Shown here piece by piece: positions 38,301-50,172 of a stretch of 64,000 bases of DNA (positions are counted from its first letter, which is position 1; each line of letters starts with the position of its first letter). The DNA is taken from positions 33,199,001 to 33,263,000 of the forward strand of contig NC_068564.1 of NCBI RefSeq assembly GCF_022201045.2. The letters are read 5' to 3'. The DNA comes from Citrus sinensis. Taxonomy: Eukaryota; Streptophyta; Magnoliopsida; Sapindales; Rutaceae. A program made the position numbers and the translations under genes. Below the pieces are notes generated by a model. It saw only the letters and a list, made by a program, of their open reading frames with translations. It was not told the DNA's origin and did not search any database.

Positions 38301-41300
38301 AAGGAAAAGAAATAGCAGAAACTAAGCACAAAATAAACGTCAAAATAGAATCTAACAACTTGCAAAACAAAGACAAAATAGGCAGACTTATAAAACTTGT
38401 TTGTTGCGCAACATTTCAGCTTATAAAAGTTTTCATTATCCCCTTTATGTTTTCAATGACACTATTAAAACATTTACCTGATGGATTGGCAGGTGAGAGA
38501 TGACAGAATGTGGTGACGAGCTCTTTAATGCTTCTGCCAGATTAATACATGCAGCTAAACACTGAAAAGGATCTTCAGCCGTTAACCACCATCGGCTTCC
38601 ATTAATAGGGTTTTCTGCTGAATCAAAAATTTCATACAAATGATTTTCCACAAATGCCAGGCGTCCATCATGTGAAAGCTTCTCAACACCACCTGAAAAA
38701 AGGTTTGCTAAATGTATTTTCAGCCATCGTAACCCAGACTTCCCTAATGGTCGTCCTTCAGCGAACTCAAGAACTCCTCGACAAACATCAGAACTTAGGT
38801 GATTCAGATGTGGATGCATTGGGTATGCACGGCCTCGGAAATCAAGATTGTGAGGGTAATAAAAGCCTTCCTCATCCTTCATTCTGCGAGCCACCTGTCT
38901 TAGAACAATATTGTTCAATATCCATGCTCACAAATAGAAACCTTAACGGTACAAACTGGATGTACTTGCAAATCAAAGATTTAAGTCACCGAACCCAACT
39001 GAAATAGGATTCCTGATATCCCATTCTTTTAAAGCCACATTTAACTTATAAAAACCCAAAATTTCATATGACCGGACAGCGAACACAATGTCAAATAAAT
39101 GTTAAGTCACAGCTTGATCTATAGCAGACCAAAAACTGGAAAAGTAAAGCAGGCTATGACTTCAGTAGCTCAGAGAGCAGACTCATTATCATCTCTTTTT
39201 TATAGGGGAGGTCCTTACATAAGTTACCATATGTTGTCCAATACTGCAGAAAGATATCATCTCAGAAGGATTAACATCTTACAGAGAGCTTAAGTTCGGT
39301 ATCACATCGTTGAGAATGCCTCTCTTGGTTAATTTTCTTTGCCTTTCTCACACTCCATTTCCACTTTTGAACTTCAGTCATATCCTCAGAGAGGGGCTTC
39401 TCTGGTATGAGAACCTAAGCACCAAAAAGGAAAGAATTCAGGCAAGATGAACAAAATAGCAAGCTGACAAATAAAAGAAAAGTTCATACGTCAAGCAAAT
39501 AAAGTAGCATACCAACAGCTTATCTGTAACTGACCGGCCAGAGAACATAAAGAAAAGGGAAGTTGATGCAGCACAAAGAAAGCAGAACACAAATTATTTT
39601 TTCACATAAAGAATTCAGATGAAAGTTTGTCTTACATCATTACGATCAACCAAGCCTGCAATATTTCCACCACTAACCCAAATGCTCTCCAAGACACTAA
39701 GAACCTGTTTGTTCACCCTCCATTTGGTGCTTCCAAGGGTATCCAGAGCCTGCTTAACCGCCATTTCAGGGAAATATTGAAGTCAAACAACTTCATATGA
39801 TGATGCATAGGAACCATATATGAGGTTCAAGTACCGCTAGCAATTAGATCAGAGTATTCAATGTGATTAACAATTCATAATAAGCTTTCAATTTTAAGAA
39901 CGAAAATCTTAAATAATAACTTGGAACACCACTTTATTATACTGGAAGAACAAAGTTCTCAACACTGTAGGAGCCAAACTACATATGCACATACAGGGAC
40001 CTAGCATCCTTTGATACATATTATAAAATACTTTTCAAAAGCACGTCGCGGCTGGAAAACTATATTCTTCTAGAGTTATCTTTTTCCGGGCACAGCCGCG
40101 CCCAAAAATAAGTGACCGAAGGTCGGGGCGTCAAAACCCCCCAGTGGAAAAAGGCCAAAAAAACGGGTGGGCTATAGCCTTGTGGGGTGGGGCTGGCCAA
40201 GTTCGACCGCCGGACTCGGAATGGCGCGAGACTTTGCAAGGGGCCTCCGTGTGCCAAAAATAGGCCACAGGCACAGCCGCGCCTAAAAATAAGCGACCGA
40301 AGGCCGGGGCGCCAAAACCCCCCAGCATAAAATGCCAAAAAAATGGGTGGGCTATAGCCTTGGGGGGTGGGGCTGGCCTAGTTCGTCCGCCGGACTCGGA
40401 ATGGCGTGAGACTTTGCGAGGGGCCTCCGTGTCTTTGTCATCAGCATGCTACAGACGAACTCAAGTATACTCTGTCAAATATTTGAAATCAGGTGCTGAT
40501 GTTTTCCCTAAAATCTTTTGCCATCAAATCCACATGACGTTTTTTACCCTGACCTATTGAAAAAAAGAAAAAAAGAACGAACTTCCGTTGCCCCTTTTTT
40601 TTGGTTTACCTCAAATACTTTCTTCATGCAGTTCCCAGTAACACTCTTAAGTGCCTCTTGCTGCTTTCGAGATCCATGAGTACGCATGACATAAGAAGGT
40701 AAGAACAGGTACCCACCCTTGTTGTATCTGGAAGAAGTTCAGAATTGATTGAGAGTAAAATATCAAAGCTATTTAAAATAACCATGGCAGGGAATATGCA
40801 GTCCTTAAGGTTCTATTTTTTTTACTATCTTCAAAACATTAGAATTTTGACTACTTTAATCAACGATTATATTCCCCCTTTGAAGATAAAATGGGATTTA
40901 AGGACAAAATGTGAAAGGGCATGTTGAGTTTTGTGGCTACTCATGATACTTTATTTTCTATAGGTCATACCCTTTCCATTTCTTTGGCGGTACCAACATT
41001 GGAACATAAGGAATCAACATATGCTTGGCCTGCAGAAGTACAATTACAAATTAAATTAGTCAAATAGTAAATGCCAAGTCCCAAGAAATAACAAAAGAAA
41101 AAGGATAGCTTGCAAGAGTAAGGGGCCTTCTTCATTTTTGTTAATCCAATGAAAACCAAAGATAACATATAAGGGTGTTGACGTCTTTTATGATACTATA
41201 TTAGAGAGGACGCAATGTTCACACACAATACAGATAATGTTGAACTATTAAGATTTGGAGCACACAAACTACTATGTCAGATAGTCTGACTTTTGTATCC

Positions 41301-41989
41301 TAAGAAGGCAGATAGAATAAGAGCTTGTAATCAATATTTTTATACAAATGGAACAAATATGAAGAATAGAAAGAAAAGAGATGGCTTAACTCACAGATCT
41401 ATCAAGCCCTTCCAGCACTAGGGGATCGCATTCTACAACCCCATACCTCTTTGTAGTTTTCTGCCTACAGAAACCAAAGAGATCAAAATAGCAGTCAACA
41501 GATAATAAAAAACAAACATAAAATTAGCATCAATAATTTTCCTCACAAGTCCTACCCCATATACTTATGCCTCACCATGTGACCAAAAATAAACTGCAGG
41601 AAGTAAGCTATCAAAAACTAATCAAGACTTCAGGCAAATCCTACCAACAAATGGCCAACAACCGCATTGTGTAAAAGATCCTTTGGTGGATCATAATTTA
41701 GAGGCACGTATCCAACTCTGAAGAAGAACTGCAGATAAGATAGAAATGAAGTCTCACCCTGGATGCTTCAATATAGTTTTAAATCTGTGCCGAAATGCAG
41801 GCCGAACATCAGGTGGACTATAATCTGCCGGGTTAACTGGATGTTGTACATAAGCTGTTTCGATCAATAGCTCCACAAGGCGGCTTCCCAGCTGCACAAG
41901 CACATCCCAGGAAGAAAAATATCAAAAATTAAAATCCAAAAGATGATAGAATATTTCAAAGAAAATAATAATAACAATAATAATAATAA

Positions 41990-42020
<31 letters not shown>

Positions 42021-43794
42021 AAGAAGAAGATGAAGAAGAAGGAAAAGCCTGGTCAAGTAACCCTTTCAGAAAAAGTGATACCTTAGCCTGGGTATCTCGA
42101 CCCCAAGGTTTTGTTTCTTCATTTTTTAGCAGCTTCTGTGCCTCCATAACCCTTTTACTTTTGATCAAACTATTAACCCGTTTCCTTAGCAGCTCTTTTT
42201 CCTTGCTCAGAACCTCTTCAGTATCAGCTATAATCTTCTTCCTCTTGTAATTCTTAGTTTTCTCCAAGAAACTATGAATCCTAATCTGGGATGATATAAA
42301 TTAAATACATGTGAATAGACCTGACAAAACAAAATCTGTCTCCTGATATAACTTTTGCAGCAAATTAAATTTCAGGTGCCTAAATAATAAGAATTGAGAG
42401 ATCGCACCCATCAGCAAGCTGACTACAGAAGAAGGAATTCACGTCAGAAACATAAATCATCCTTATCTAGTTAAGACCATTCTACAACTCTACAGGTTTC
42501 TAATTAGAAACAGCTTGTGTTAATCACATGGAGGCCACATTTTGCTTTGGACAGACAGAAAATTCATGTAATGGTAATTAACTGGCATAGAGAGATGGTT
42601 AGTTGAGTTGGGCCAAATAAGTCGCCAATGAAGAAAGGCGTAAAAACAAACAATAGAGGGACCAAGCCACATACAAAATTGAAATACATACTGAAATTAT
42701 AAAAAATAATCCTACTTTAGTATAGTGTTGCAAAACCGCAGATCCGCTATTTCCTCATCACCTCAGATTTAGTATACGCATATTGCTCTTTTGGTTTTCT
42801 AACTAAAGCACGTGTATTCCAAAGTAAATTTGGCAAGCAAGTATGTCGCAAACCTCTATTCACCAACACAAACTAAAAGCAACAAAACCGAAGCTTTTAC
42901 ACTAACCTCCTGTTCAATAGCCATGCCAATGTGCACTGCAGCTTGGACAACCTGAACACACCTATCTTCATGCCCTGCCATGACCAAACCCATCATCTTA
43001 TGCATCACAATAACAGCCATCTTATCAGCTGGCAACAACTCAATATGAGGCGCATATGCGGCCTTCTGTTTCTTTGTCCTCTGCATCTTCTGCTCCCTCT
43101 CTATTGCCTCACTCAATGGCCCAAACCACCCCAAAAACAGCCCCTTTATATGCGGCAAATTCGGTGCTAACCTCTTCTCAATCATTTTTGCTTCCAGCTC
43201 TTTATACTCATCCACCATTCTCTCCCAAGCTTCAGTCTCCTGCTTCACCTGTCTCCTCCTTAACAAATTAAACTTCCTTTTCTTCATTTCTCTATACTCT
43301 TGTAGCTTGATTCTCTTGTAAAGACCCTTCAAAAAAATAGAAGAAAACCAAGGTGGGTCCTGCACAAAAATTCTCCTTCGCGGTTCCAAGCACATAAGCT
43401 GATGATTGGTTGAATTTTCACTTCTGGGTATCACTGGATCAGCACAAGTTTCAATGTTTTCAACTCTTTGATGGAAATTTTGCTCCTGTTCGCAAGTGGG
43501 TATGTGAAAATCTACTGAATTTTCAATATTTTCCATGAAATTACTTTGAATAGAGTCTTGTAAAGGGCGAGGGCGAAGTCGAGTTGGTTTAGAAGAGGAA
43601 CTTTTCAAATTGACAGGAAAAGAAGAGGAGGAGGAGGAGGAGGAGCTGCAAGAGTGCAAAAAGTGAAGAATTTTGGACGACCCGTCGTCTCTTTTGGTAT
43701 TGAAGATATTAAGGGCTTTTCGGGTAGCTGTTGTTGTGCTTGTAGAACACGTTGGAGGGTATTGAATTTGAGAAATTGAAGCAGCGGAAGCCAT
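35343..43794 (-). CDS. RPOT3: Phage-type (T7-like) DNA-directed RNA polymerase, plastid RPOTp/RPOT3 type (1012 aa, 19 exons)
   Basis: Exons: 43794-42907, 42285-42082, 41891-41758, 41464-41395, 41029-40971, 40727-40610, 39749-39636, 39414-39283, 38894-38478, 38258-38208, 38066-37996, 37446-37362, 37287-37135, 36855-36781, 36673-36584, 36452-36405, 36311-36197, 35943-35840, 35453-35343. All introns are GT-AG, and the total is 1013 codons with TAA. This single-subunit enzyme transcribes plastid genes (nuclear-encoded polymerase; Arabidopsis SCABRA3, At2g24120, about 993 aa). The N terminus is Ser-rich with a poly-Ser tract and no acids, a transit peptide. Catalytic features are intact: the palm Asp in [15 protein letters not shown] (exon 10), Lys and Tyr in [16 protein letters not shown] (exon 13) and the second Asp in [13 protein letters not shown] (exon 18). 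The protein ends PYFFN; the Phe-X-Asn-like end fits the family. The plastid rather than mitochondrial type is supported by [20 protein letters not shown] and by synteny. The ATG at 43794 is the first in frame. Confidence 0.95.
36915..36985 (+). repeat. Possible tRNA-derived SINE fragment in RPOTp intron 13
   Basis: The stretch has a box A-like GAGCTTAGTTGGGAAGA and, about 35 bp later, a box B-like GGTCTAGATCAAATCCC, which is the spacing of pol III promoters in plant SINEs. Box B departs from GGTTCRANNCC by an inserted base or two. No complete ends or target duplication are seen. Confidence 0.25.
40091..40436. repeat. GC-rich two-copy tandem repeat (about 180-bp unit) inside RPOTp intron 6
   Basis: Two units begin at 40091 and 40272, both with CACAGCCGCGCC, and both end with GGGGCCTCCGTGT. 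They differ by scattered substitutions and small indels. Shared inner text includes GGGTGGGCTATAGCCTTG and CCGCCGGACTCGGAATGGCG. The composition is strikingly GC-rich next to AT-rich intron sequence. Overlapping open frames on the minus strand follow from the lack of TA-rich stops and show no family resemblance. The segment lies wholly between exons 6 and 7, so it should be spliced out. Confidence 0.85.
41964..42041. repeat. Compound AAT/AAG microsatellite in RPOTp intron 2
   Basis: An AAT run passes directly into about sixteen AAG units. It lies between exons 3 and 2 and is spliced out. A separate GAG run near 43623-43646 is inside exon 1 and encodes the poly-Ser tract of the transit peptide. 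Confidence 0.9.
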
Positions 43795-44349
43795 TTTTGA
43801 GATTGGTTGGTGAAGATAAGGCTCGGTGTCAGCGGAGAGTGAAGAACATGAAAAAGAAAAAAAAATAAAAAAAGAGTATCTCAAGAACCTCCCTTAAACC
43901 TCACTGTGTGGACTGTTTTTCGAAGATATTTTTGGTACATTTTCAGTCTCTGTCTCTCTCTCTTTTTTATTTTTTATTTTTTATTTTTTATTTTTTTCCT
44001 ACAAATACATTTTAGTTTTTATTATTCTTAAACTCTTGATTTTTCTGGGGCACTAGTTACTGGAACCCTCATTTTCTACTGTCCTTTTCGAAATTTTGTA
44101 GCAAGCTGGGCCAAATAACAACAAAAATAATGAACATTTTCATCAGACCCGCCTAATCAAAATATCCGAAAACAGTTATCCTCTATGGTAATTATTTTTT
44201 TAAATAAAAATCAGATCAATTACTCTTGGACAATTTATATATATATATATATTTATAAACAAACATTAGTTATGTTTGACTATTAATACAAAAAATTATC
44301 AACCGGTTAAAAATTAACTGCGTAAGCTATTTATTAGAGCTAAAACACT

Positions 44350-44830
44350 TACTTCAAATTGGAGATTATGAGCTCAAACCTTGCAGGGCTGGGAGCTATT
44401 ATTAGAGATGAGAGCGGGAAGGTGATAGCAGCTGCAATTAAGGTCTCAAAATTCTTTGGAGATGTTTCTTTTGCTGAGGCAGAAGTCATGGAATGGGGCA
44501 TGCAGATTGCTAGAGATGCACATGTACGAGCTTTGATTGTGGAATCAGATGCACAAGGACTGGTTAACTTAGTAAACAACAAGTAGAGCAGTAGAACCGA
44601 GATTTATTGGGTACTTCCAGAAATTCAAAGTTTAATGAAACAATTTGAGCAAGTTAGTATCAAGTATGCACATAGATCTTGTAATGCCATTACCCATTCT
44701 CTAGCTAAACTAGCTTTAGAAAAATACGAAATTATTGTATGGATGGGTTCATACCCTTCACATTTGATATACCTACTTTCTTCCTTAAATGAATAGAATC
44801 TTCCTTTTTCAAAAAAAAAAAAAAAAAAAA
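44350..44830 (+). mobile_element. 5'-truncated LINE tail: RNase H domain plus poly(A)
   Basis: A plus-strand frame encodes the start of an RVT_3-type RNase H domain (NLAGLGAIIRDESGKVIAAA, then SFAEAEVMEWGMQIARD and ALIVESDAQGLVNLVNN). It is broken by TAG at 44584-44586 and resumes in the same frame with IEYWV-like TEIYWVLPEIQSLMKQF and ending in HRSCNAITHSLAKLALEKYE, the conserved end of the domain. An A20 tract follows at about 44811-44830. Acidic residues of the D-E-D set are partly visible (E in AEAE, D in ESDA). The 5' side stops abruptly at a stop codon, as in dead-on-arrival LINE copies. No target duplication was found. Confidence 0.75.
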
Positions 44831-45761
44831 CTTTCATTTATGACTAAACATGAATAGCGATCTAACTTAAAATACCTGATTATGGCAATAAAAAAAAATA
44901 CTTAGTTATATAAACCTTTCATTTATATAACCTCTGTCAAAACCTTTCATTTAGGAGTGAAACTTTCTACATCTGTACAAGATCCTTATAACCCTTCCTT
45001 TCAATTAGATATTTAAAATACCTCAATTTAAATTATAAAATATAAATTCTTATAAAAAAAATTAATCATCTTTCCATAAAATTTTACCCTAAAAGAAGCA
45101 TCTTTTTTAAGTATTTATTATAAAATACATAAAAATCATAAAAATCTTTAATTATTTTCTTTTTATTATATTATTTATATCTCCATAGCTCAAAACTCTT
45201 ATAATTTTTTTTAAAAATATTTTTTAATTAAAATTTAAAATATAAATAAAAATCACAAAATGAGATGGGTGTAAAATAATGGTTTATTTAAGCGTTTGAT
45301 GAAATTTTTATTGAAAACAAAAAACGAATTAATTTGTCCTCGGCTATTTAGGTAATTTCAATAAGAAAGTGGCTTTATGAGGAATTTTAGGGAGCGTCGA
45401 AAGACCTACTAGTCATTTAGGCCTTTCAGGCTTTTAATTGTGTGCCTGATCCACGCTCGATGGGCTGCATTTTTTGTGACGTTAATGGGCGAGCGAGTTG
45501 AGCTTCCAGAGCCCCTTTAAAATTCTATTGAAGCCCCACTATTTATATCTACAACTCTTTCTTCGATAAAAATAATAAAAAGAAAAGGACAAAAAATTAC
45601 ACGAGTTTTAATTAAATTTTACTATCATCTAGAATAAATTAACTATATTATAAACATTTTTTTCGTAAAAAAATCTCATTTTATAAATAATTTAGTTTTC
45701 CACTGATTCAAAATTATTTTAATTCATCAAAAAATAAATTATATTGTGTATTAAATATAAA
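44831..45761. other. AT-rich intergenic spacer between LINE tail and Pack-MULE-like element
   Basis: No gene is seen. The segment has three close repeats of the text CTTTCATTTA (near 44832, 44919 and 44945). A less AT-rich patch at about 45340-45540 carries no frame I recognise. Confidence 0.4.
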
Positions 45762-46088
45762 GGGAAAATTTACAAAAATAACCATAAAATTTTATTATTT
45801 TCACTATTAACCCTCTCAACTTTTTTCTATCAACATTAGCCAAACACACGCTTTTCTCCCAAAATTACCCTTCTTTACAAACCAAAAGCAACTTTCTTTC
45901 TCCCCTTTCGTCAAACCAAAGGCAGCTTCCCACTTTTGAATCATCAACCAACGGCAACGGCAAAAGGCAACGATAAAAAATAAAATCCGATCATAATTTA
46001 TCCGGATCCAACACTAATCGGCATCACATAGTGGTATGAGTTGTTTTCTTAACTTGCTTGAGAGTTTGACTGAACAACGAATGGTTTC

Positions 46089-46688
46089 GTGGGTGAATCA
46101 GGTTTGGTGCGACAGGCACTTGTCGCACCAAGCCTTAGTGCGACAGGTTCCCAGAGTTTGCCAGTAGATTTTGGGGTTGTTTCTTCTGGAGTTGTTTGCA
46201 ATGGGATATTTTATGTCTATTCTGAGACTGACAAACTGGCAAGATATGACATAGAAAGAGGCTTCTGGATTGGAATCCAAACCTCTCCATTTCCTCCCCG
46301 TGTTATTGAGTACTACCCAAAACTTGTATCCTGTAGTGGTCGTCTATTCATGCTTTCTGTCTCCTGGTGTGAAGGGGATGGTCAAATAGGCTGTAGAAAC
46401 AAGGCAGTGAGAAAATTATGGGAGCTAGATCTCATGTACCTCGCCTGGACTGAGGTCTCTGTACATCCTGATTCTCCAATGGACTGGAATGTTGCATTTG
46501 TTGCAGACATAAACCATATATTTGGTGTCGAAATGTTTAAGATATTTGGTCAGGTGCTGGACTTCTTGACTGTATGTGACGTGTCAGAAAAGAGGATGAA
46601 CTGGAGCCATATCTCAAGGAATCACATGGCTCATGAACTGGATGCTACTTCATGCATGACTAAATCATTGGCTATTTTACATCTGTAA
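46089..46688 (+). pseudogene. Captured F-box/kelch-repeat gene fragment (C-terminal part)
   Basis: The open frame of 199 codons lacks an ATG at its 5' end (it opens with GTG) and has no F-box, so it is the C-terminal part of a larger protein. It contains kelch-type features: GVVCNGIFYVYSETDKLARYD, PKLVSCSGRLFMLSVSW and KLWELDLMYLAWTEVSVHPD. It resembles Arabidopsis At5g42350-like F-box/kelch proteins as I remember them, but that is tentative. The intact parent would act as substrate receptor in an SCF ubiquitin ligase. The fragment ends at TAA 46686-46688 followed by what may be the parent's 3' UTR, all inside the Mutator-like ends. Lack of interruptions suggests a recent capture or selection. 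Confidence 0.7.
46101..46134. repeat. Strong hairpin in the captured fragment
   Basis: Arms GGTTTGGTGCGACA and TGTCGCACCAAGCC pair at 13 of 14 positions around a six-base loop GGCACT. A further AGTGCGACAGG copy follows at once. It is at the 5' junction of the captured gene piece. Confidence 0.85.
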
Positions 46689-47540
46689 TCTTGTTGGCGT
46701 GTGTGCTGATTCATGTTGGAAATTTTAGGCTTGAACCTGCAAATTTCATTTCAAATTCTTTGGGTACAGTTGATTTGCACCTTTGCGCCTGCCTCTAGTT
46801 TCTGTATCTTATCCTGGCTCATTTAAGAGGCATGTTTCACATGTAGCCATTTATGTACTCTCTTTGCCACTGTTTATAAATTATTCATGTTTTTCAATCT
46901 TGTTTGTGTTGTCTTGACAAGGTGGAAAAGAGCTTATTGTTTATGTTAAATTGATAATGTGATATCTGTTCTTCTCGTTGAACTTCCTGACTCTTGTTTC
47001 TTTTGATTGGAAGACATATAAAGAAGTTTTAAAACTTCGAAGTCACACTTTAATGCTTTTGGCTATTTTAAAAGTTGCCTTGCTGACCTAGATTAAGCAA
47101 TACATTCGAACTGGTGATAACCGTGCAATACTCATAATTAAGATTTAGAATCACGTACTATGAACATTTAAGCTAATGAAATGAGAGTGAAGAGAGATCT
47201 CTTAAAAAGTCATGAAGATTTAAGGAAAATCAAATAGGTACGAGGCCCCCACAATTGTAGCAAGGTAAAAATGTAAAAAGCAGCAACCATATTAGCACAG
47301 AAGAGGGAGTGTTGGGGGAGAGATGAGGGAGAGGGGTATTTTGGTCTCAAAGGTTGTTTTATGGCTAATGTTGATAGAAATTTGTTTGGGGGGTTAAGAT
47401 GGAAAAAACCAAAACTTTAATGGTTATTAGTGTAAATTTCCCATAAAGATGGTTGGGATTCATGATTTATAAAGACATTTTCATTTAATTAAATCCATAA
47501 TAATCTTAATTTCCTCTAACAATAGAACTACAGTTAAAAA

Positions 47541-47556
47541 GGGGGGGGGGGGGGGG
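47541..47556. repeat. G16 homopolymer
   Basis: Sixteen consecutive G bases follow an A run, about 100 bp beyond the right end of the Mutator-like element. It is unusual in this AT-rich setting and prone to length error in sequencing. Confidence 0.9.
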
Positions 47557-50172
47557 TTATATGTTGGAATGTACATTCCATGAGGTGGCTCGCTTGCATG
47601 CATACATGTTTCAAGTTTTAATTAATTAAAGATCAAATACATGTATCCAATTTTGAGTGGAGATAAACTAATTGTAAATACTCACATATTTCTAAGATAA
47701 TGTTCTAATTAATATTCACATATTCCAAAAGGATTAAAATAAGGATAATGTACTAAAATTTTTCATGGAGGGAAGTGAATAATATCCATTATATAATAAG
47801 GTAACCTAGCTAGCCTAGCCTTAAGAACTCATGCTTGTTTTTTTTATCAACAAATAACGCTATATATCAAAAGAGAATATGCTAGAAGATCTCTAGTATG
47901 TCTGTGTGTTTTCTATATTTGCATAACAACTAATTATGAAGGTATGATAAATTTACTTAATGATGGAATACCCGACATTTTCAAGAACAAGGATTGGAAG
48001 CTAATCATATCTAACCATGCACGTATGTATAATGCGTTTATATTAAAACTTGACTGGTTTTAACTTTTAACAAGCAGCACGACACATTGTGTTACAAAAA
48101 AAAGATCTTGCAATGAGTGACCATCAAAATCTCATCTTTTTGAGTCTGGCTTGAAAGATAATGCTGAATGCACGCACCATATCATCTTTTTTTGCCACCT
48201 TTCAACCGTCCAATATATTTTATTAGTAGATTCATTTATCATCATGCACTTAGCTTGTACGAGATCCCGGATCCAGTTAATAAATATTTTAGGCTTGCAA
48301 GCATATTATACACATTAGAATAGTCATCAATTATGTAATCATGGATTAGCAGGCAAACGTTCCTAATTCCTATTGTACATGCACTTTCCCATTTTATCAA
48401 TAAGGTCTATTTCGATAGCTGCATGGGCGGGTCAAGTATATTTTAATCATATGTTACATCAAAACAAAATTAATTAAATTTGAAAAAAAAATATGAACGA
48501 TACCATTAAAAAACAAATTATTTAAATGATGGCACGATGATGTCTAATTATTATATTATATTATTTAAGTAAAATATTTATAATCCTAATGAAAATTTTT
48601 ATGATTCTAACTTAAATATTTTATTTAATATATGTGTTAGTATTCGTTGAGCTTACATATTATTATTCACTTTTAGCATATGTATAAGTTTTAATTATAA
48701 GAATTTATGGAGCGTTCAGTAATAAAATCTTTAAAATTTCATACTATTTATTTGGGTAGTTAGTTTTTTAATAAATTAAAAGTTTTTTTTAATAAATTTA
48801 AGATCTTCTTAAAAAATAGAGTTTTAAGTAATTGCCTAATTTGTCGGCTCTGGAGAGCTGCATGCGCATTTTTTTAATTTAATATAAAAAATTCTGCATA
48901 TTTATCAAGCCTGTCGAACATTTATCGCTTGGTCCGGCCAAGAAATCATCACCAAGGCATGCTTTCTAGATAGTCCCAGGGTCTTACACTTTAACCTTAA
49001 CTAATGGTACGAAAACTATTTTATAAATAAAAGACAGTAGAGCTCAATCAGAAAGTACTAGAGGGCATAAGGAGCCCTGGCTTTCAAAATAGGCTTAATT
49101 AATATAAAAGTAAGATAACGAATCAAAATACATAATAGTATTTTACGAAGAATAGATTATGATCCCTTACTCATGTGAAATTAGTATTGTTGGGAGTACA
49201 TGAAAAGTGATTTAGTTTTTAACATATCTTTATTCCTCTTGTTGATTTGCACTATTTATGAGATATTTCTTGTCATGATATTGACCAAAGGAAGGATTTA
49301 TGTCAAACCATATAAATGATTAAGTTTGTAAGGCTAAGCTTATCTTTGGGGAAAAAAAAAAAGTAACAAATTAGAAGTAAAAAAGATCTCACCTTCCTAA
49401 GCCTAATTCCCCTATTGAAGAATTTTTTATAATTTCTTAAGGCTGATCAAGATTTTAATGCCATTCATCAGAAATGATATATAGTTGTATGGTTTTTGCC
49501 TTTTAATGTTTGGGTTTCTACCATAAATTTAGCAAACTGAAGTGAAAAATAATGAGTTGAAGTACTATTAGTAGAAAAATAATTCACCTACGTTAAGCTA
49601 TCAAACTCTAGTTAATTACTGGCAAAGCTGCTACAATACCCAATGAAGTTAAGTTCATACCGCTCTCTTTACCAAGAAAATGACATAATTTTAGTTTGTG
49701 CTCAAAAACGCATAACTGTAGCCGACAAGTGTACCAAAATCCAAGCACCCAGTTGCCAAATCATCTGCCTAAGCATGCCTATTAACCTAGATTATCCTTA
49801 ACAAGGCAGCATCCACTAATTCATCACCTCAAATTCACAAGCAATCACACATCAAAACAACAACCACCAAAAAGTAAGTGTTAGGCCTTGAGTTTTGGCT
49901 GACATGTACGCCACTAATACTATGGAACTTGCTGGCTTCACCGGCTTCTAACGTTTTTGGTTACTCGTCATGCCACTCTATCACACTTGTTCAACTCCCA
50001 TTGGTTAGATTCTTAGTCAAATATCACAAGCAAACGGCAGTTAGGCACAGCCATGACACGAGCAATTTGCTGATTAGATTTAGATATATTAATCCCAACA
50101 TCATGTTATAATCTTCTTAAGAAACAAATGACTCGCACTTAGTGCTTGCAACTGTTGGTAAAAAATTTACAA
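47557..50172. other. Intergenic region upstream of the LRR receptor kinase
   Basis: AT-rich for 2.6 kb, without a gene I can recognise. The right part should hold the promoter of the kinase gene. A short plus-strand open frame at 49878-50111 encodes no known family. Confidence 0.5.

Larger units (their letters stand above)
45762..47442. mobile_element. Pack-MULE-like element carrying an F-box/kelch gene fragment
   Basis: The ends are long inverted repeats of about 105 bp. The left end begins GGGAAAATTTACAAAAATAA and the right end, on the other strand, begins GGGAAATTTACACTAATAAC. Both then continue with CCAT, a TTTT-rich stretch, TTAACCC and the identical block TTTCTATCAACATTAGCCA. Length is 1681 bp. 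The GGGAAATTTAC terminus and long arms fit Mutator-like elements. There is no transposase; the interior holds a piece of a cellular F-box/kelch gene. The flanks share only the five bases ATAAA (45757-45761 and 47443-47447), not a clean 9-bp duplication, so the superfamily is inferred from the ends. Confidence 0.75.

Noticed and set aside
40060..40338. Minus-strand open frame of 92 codons over the GC-rich tandem repeat
   Set aside because: The frame repeats with the 180-bp unit and exists because GC-rich sequence lacks stops. It is intronic to RPOTp and resembles no protein.
43795..43884. N-terminal extension of the polymerase upstream of 43794
   Set aside because: The extension has no ATG (it would start at TTG), and MASAAS at 43794 is the usual start of this family.
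50146..50172. Nine-codon extension upstream of the receptor kinase ATG
   Set aside because: It begins with TTG. The ATG at 50173 gives a proper signal peptide and the expected length.
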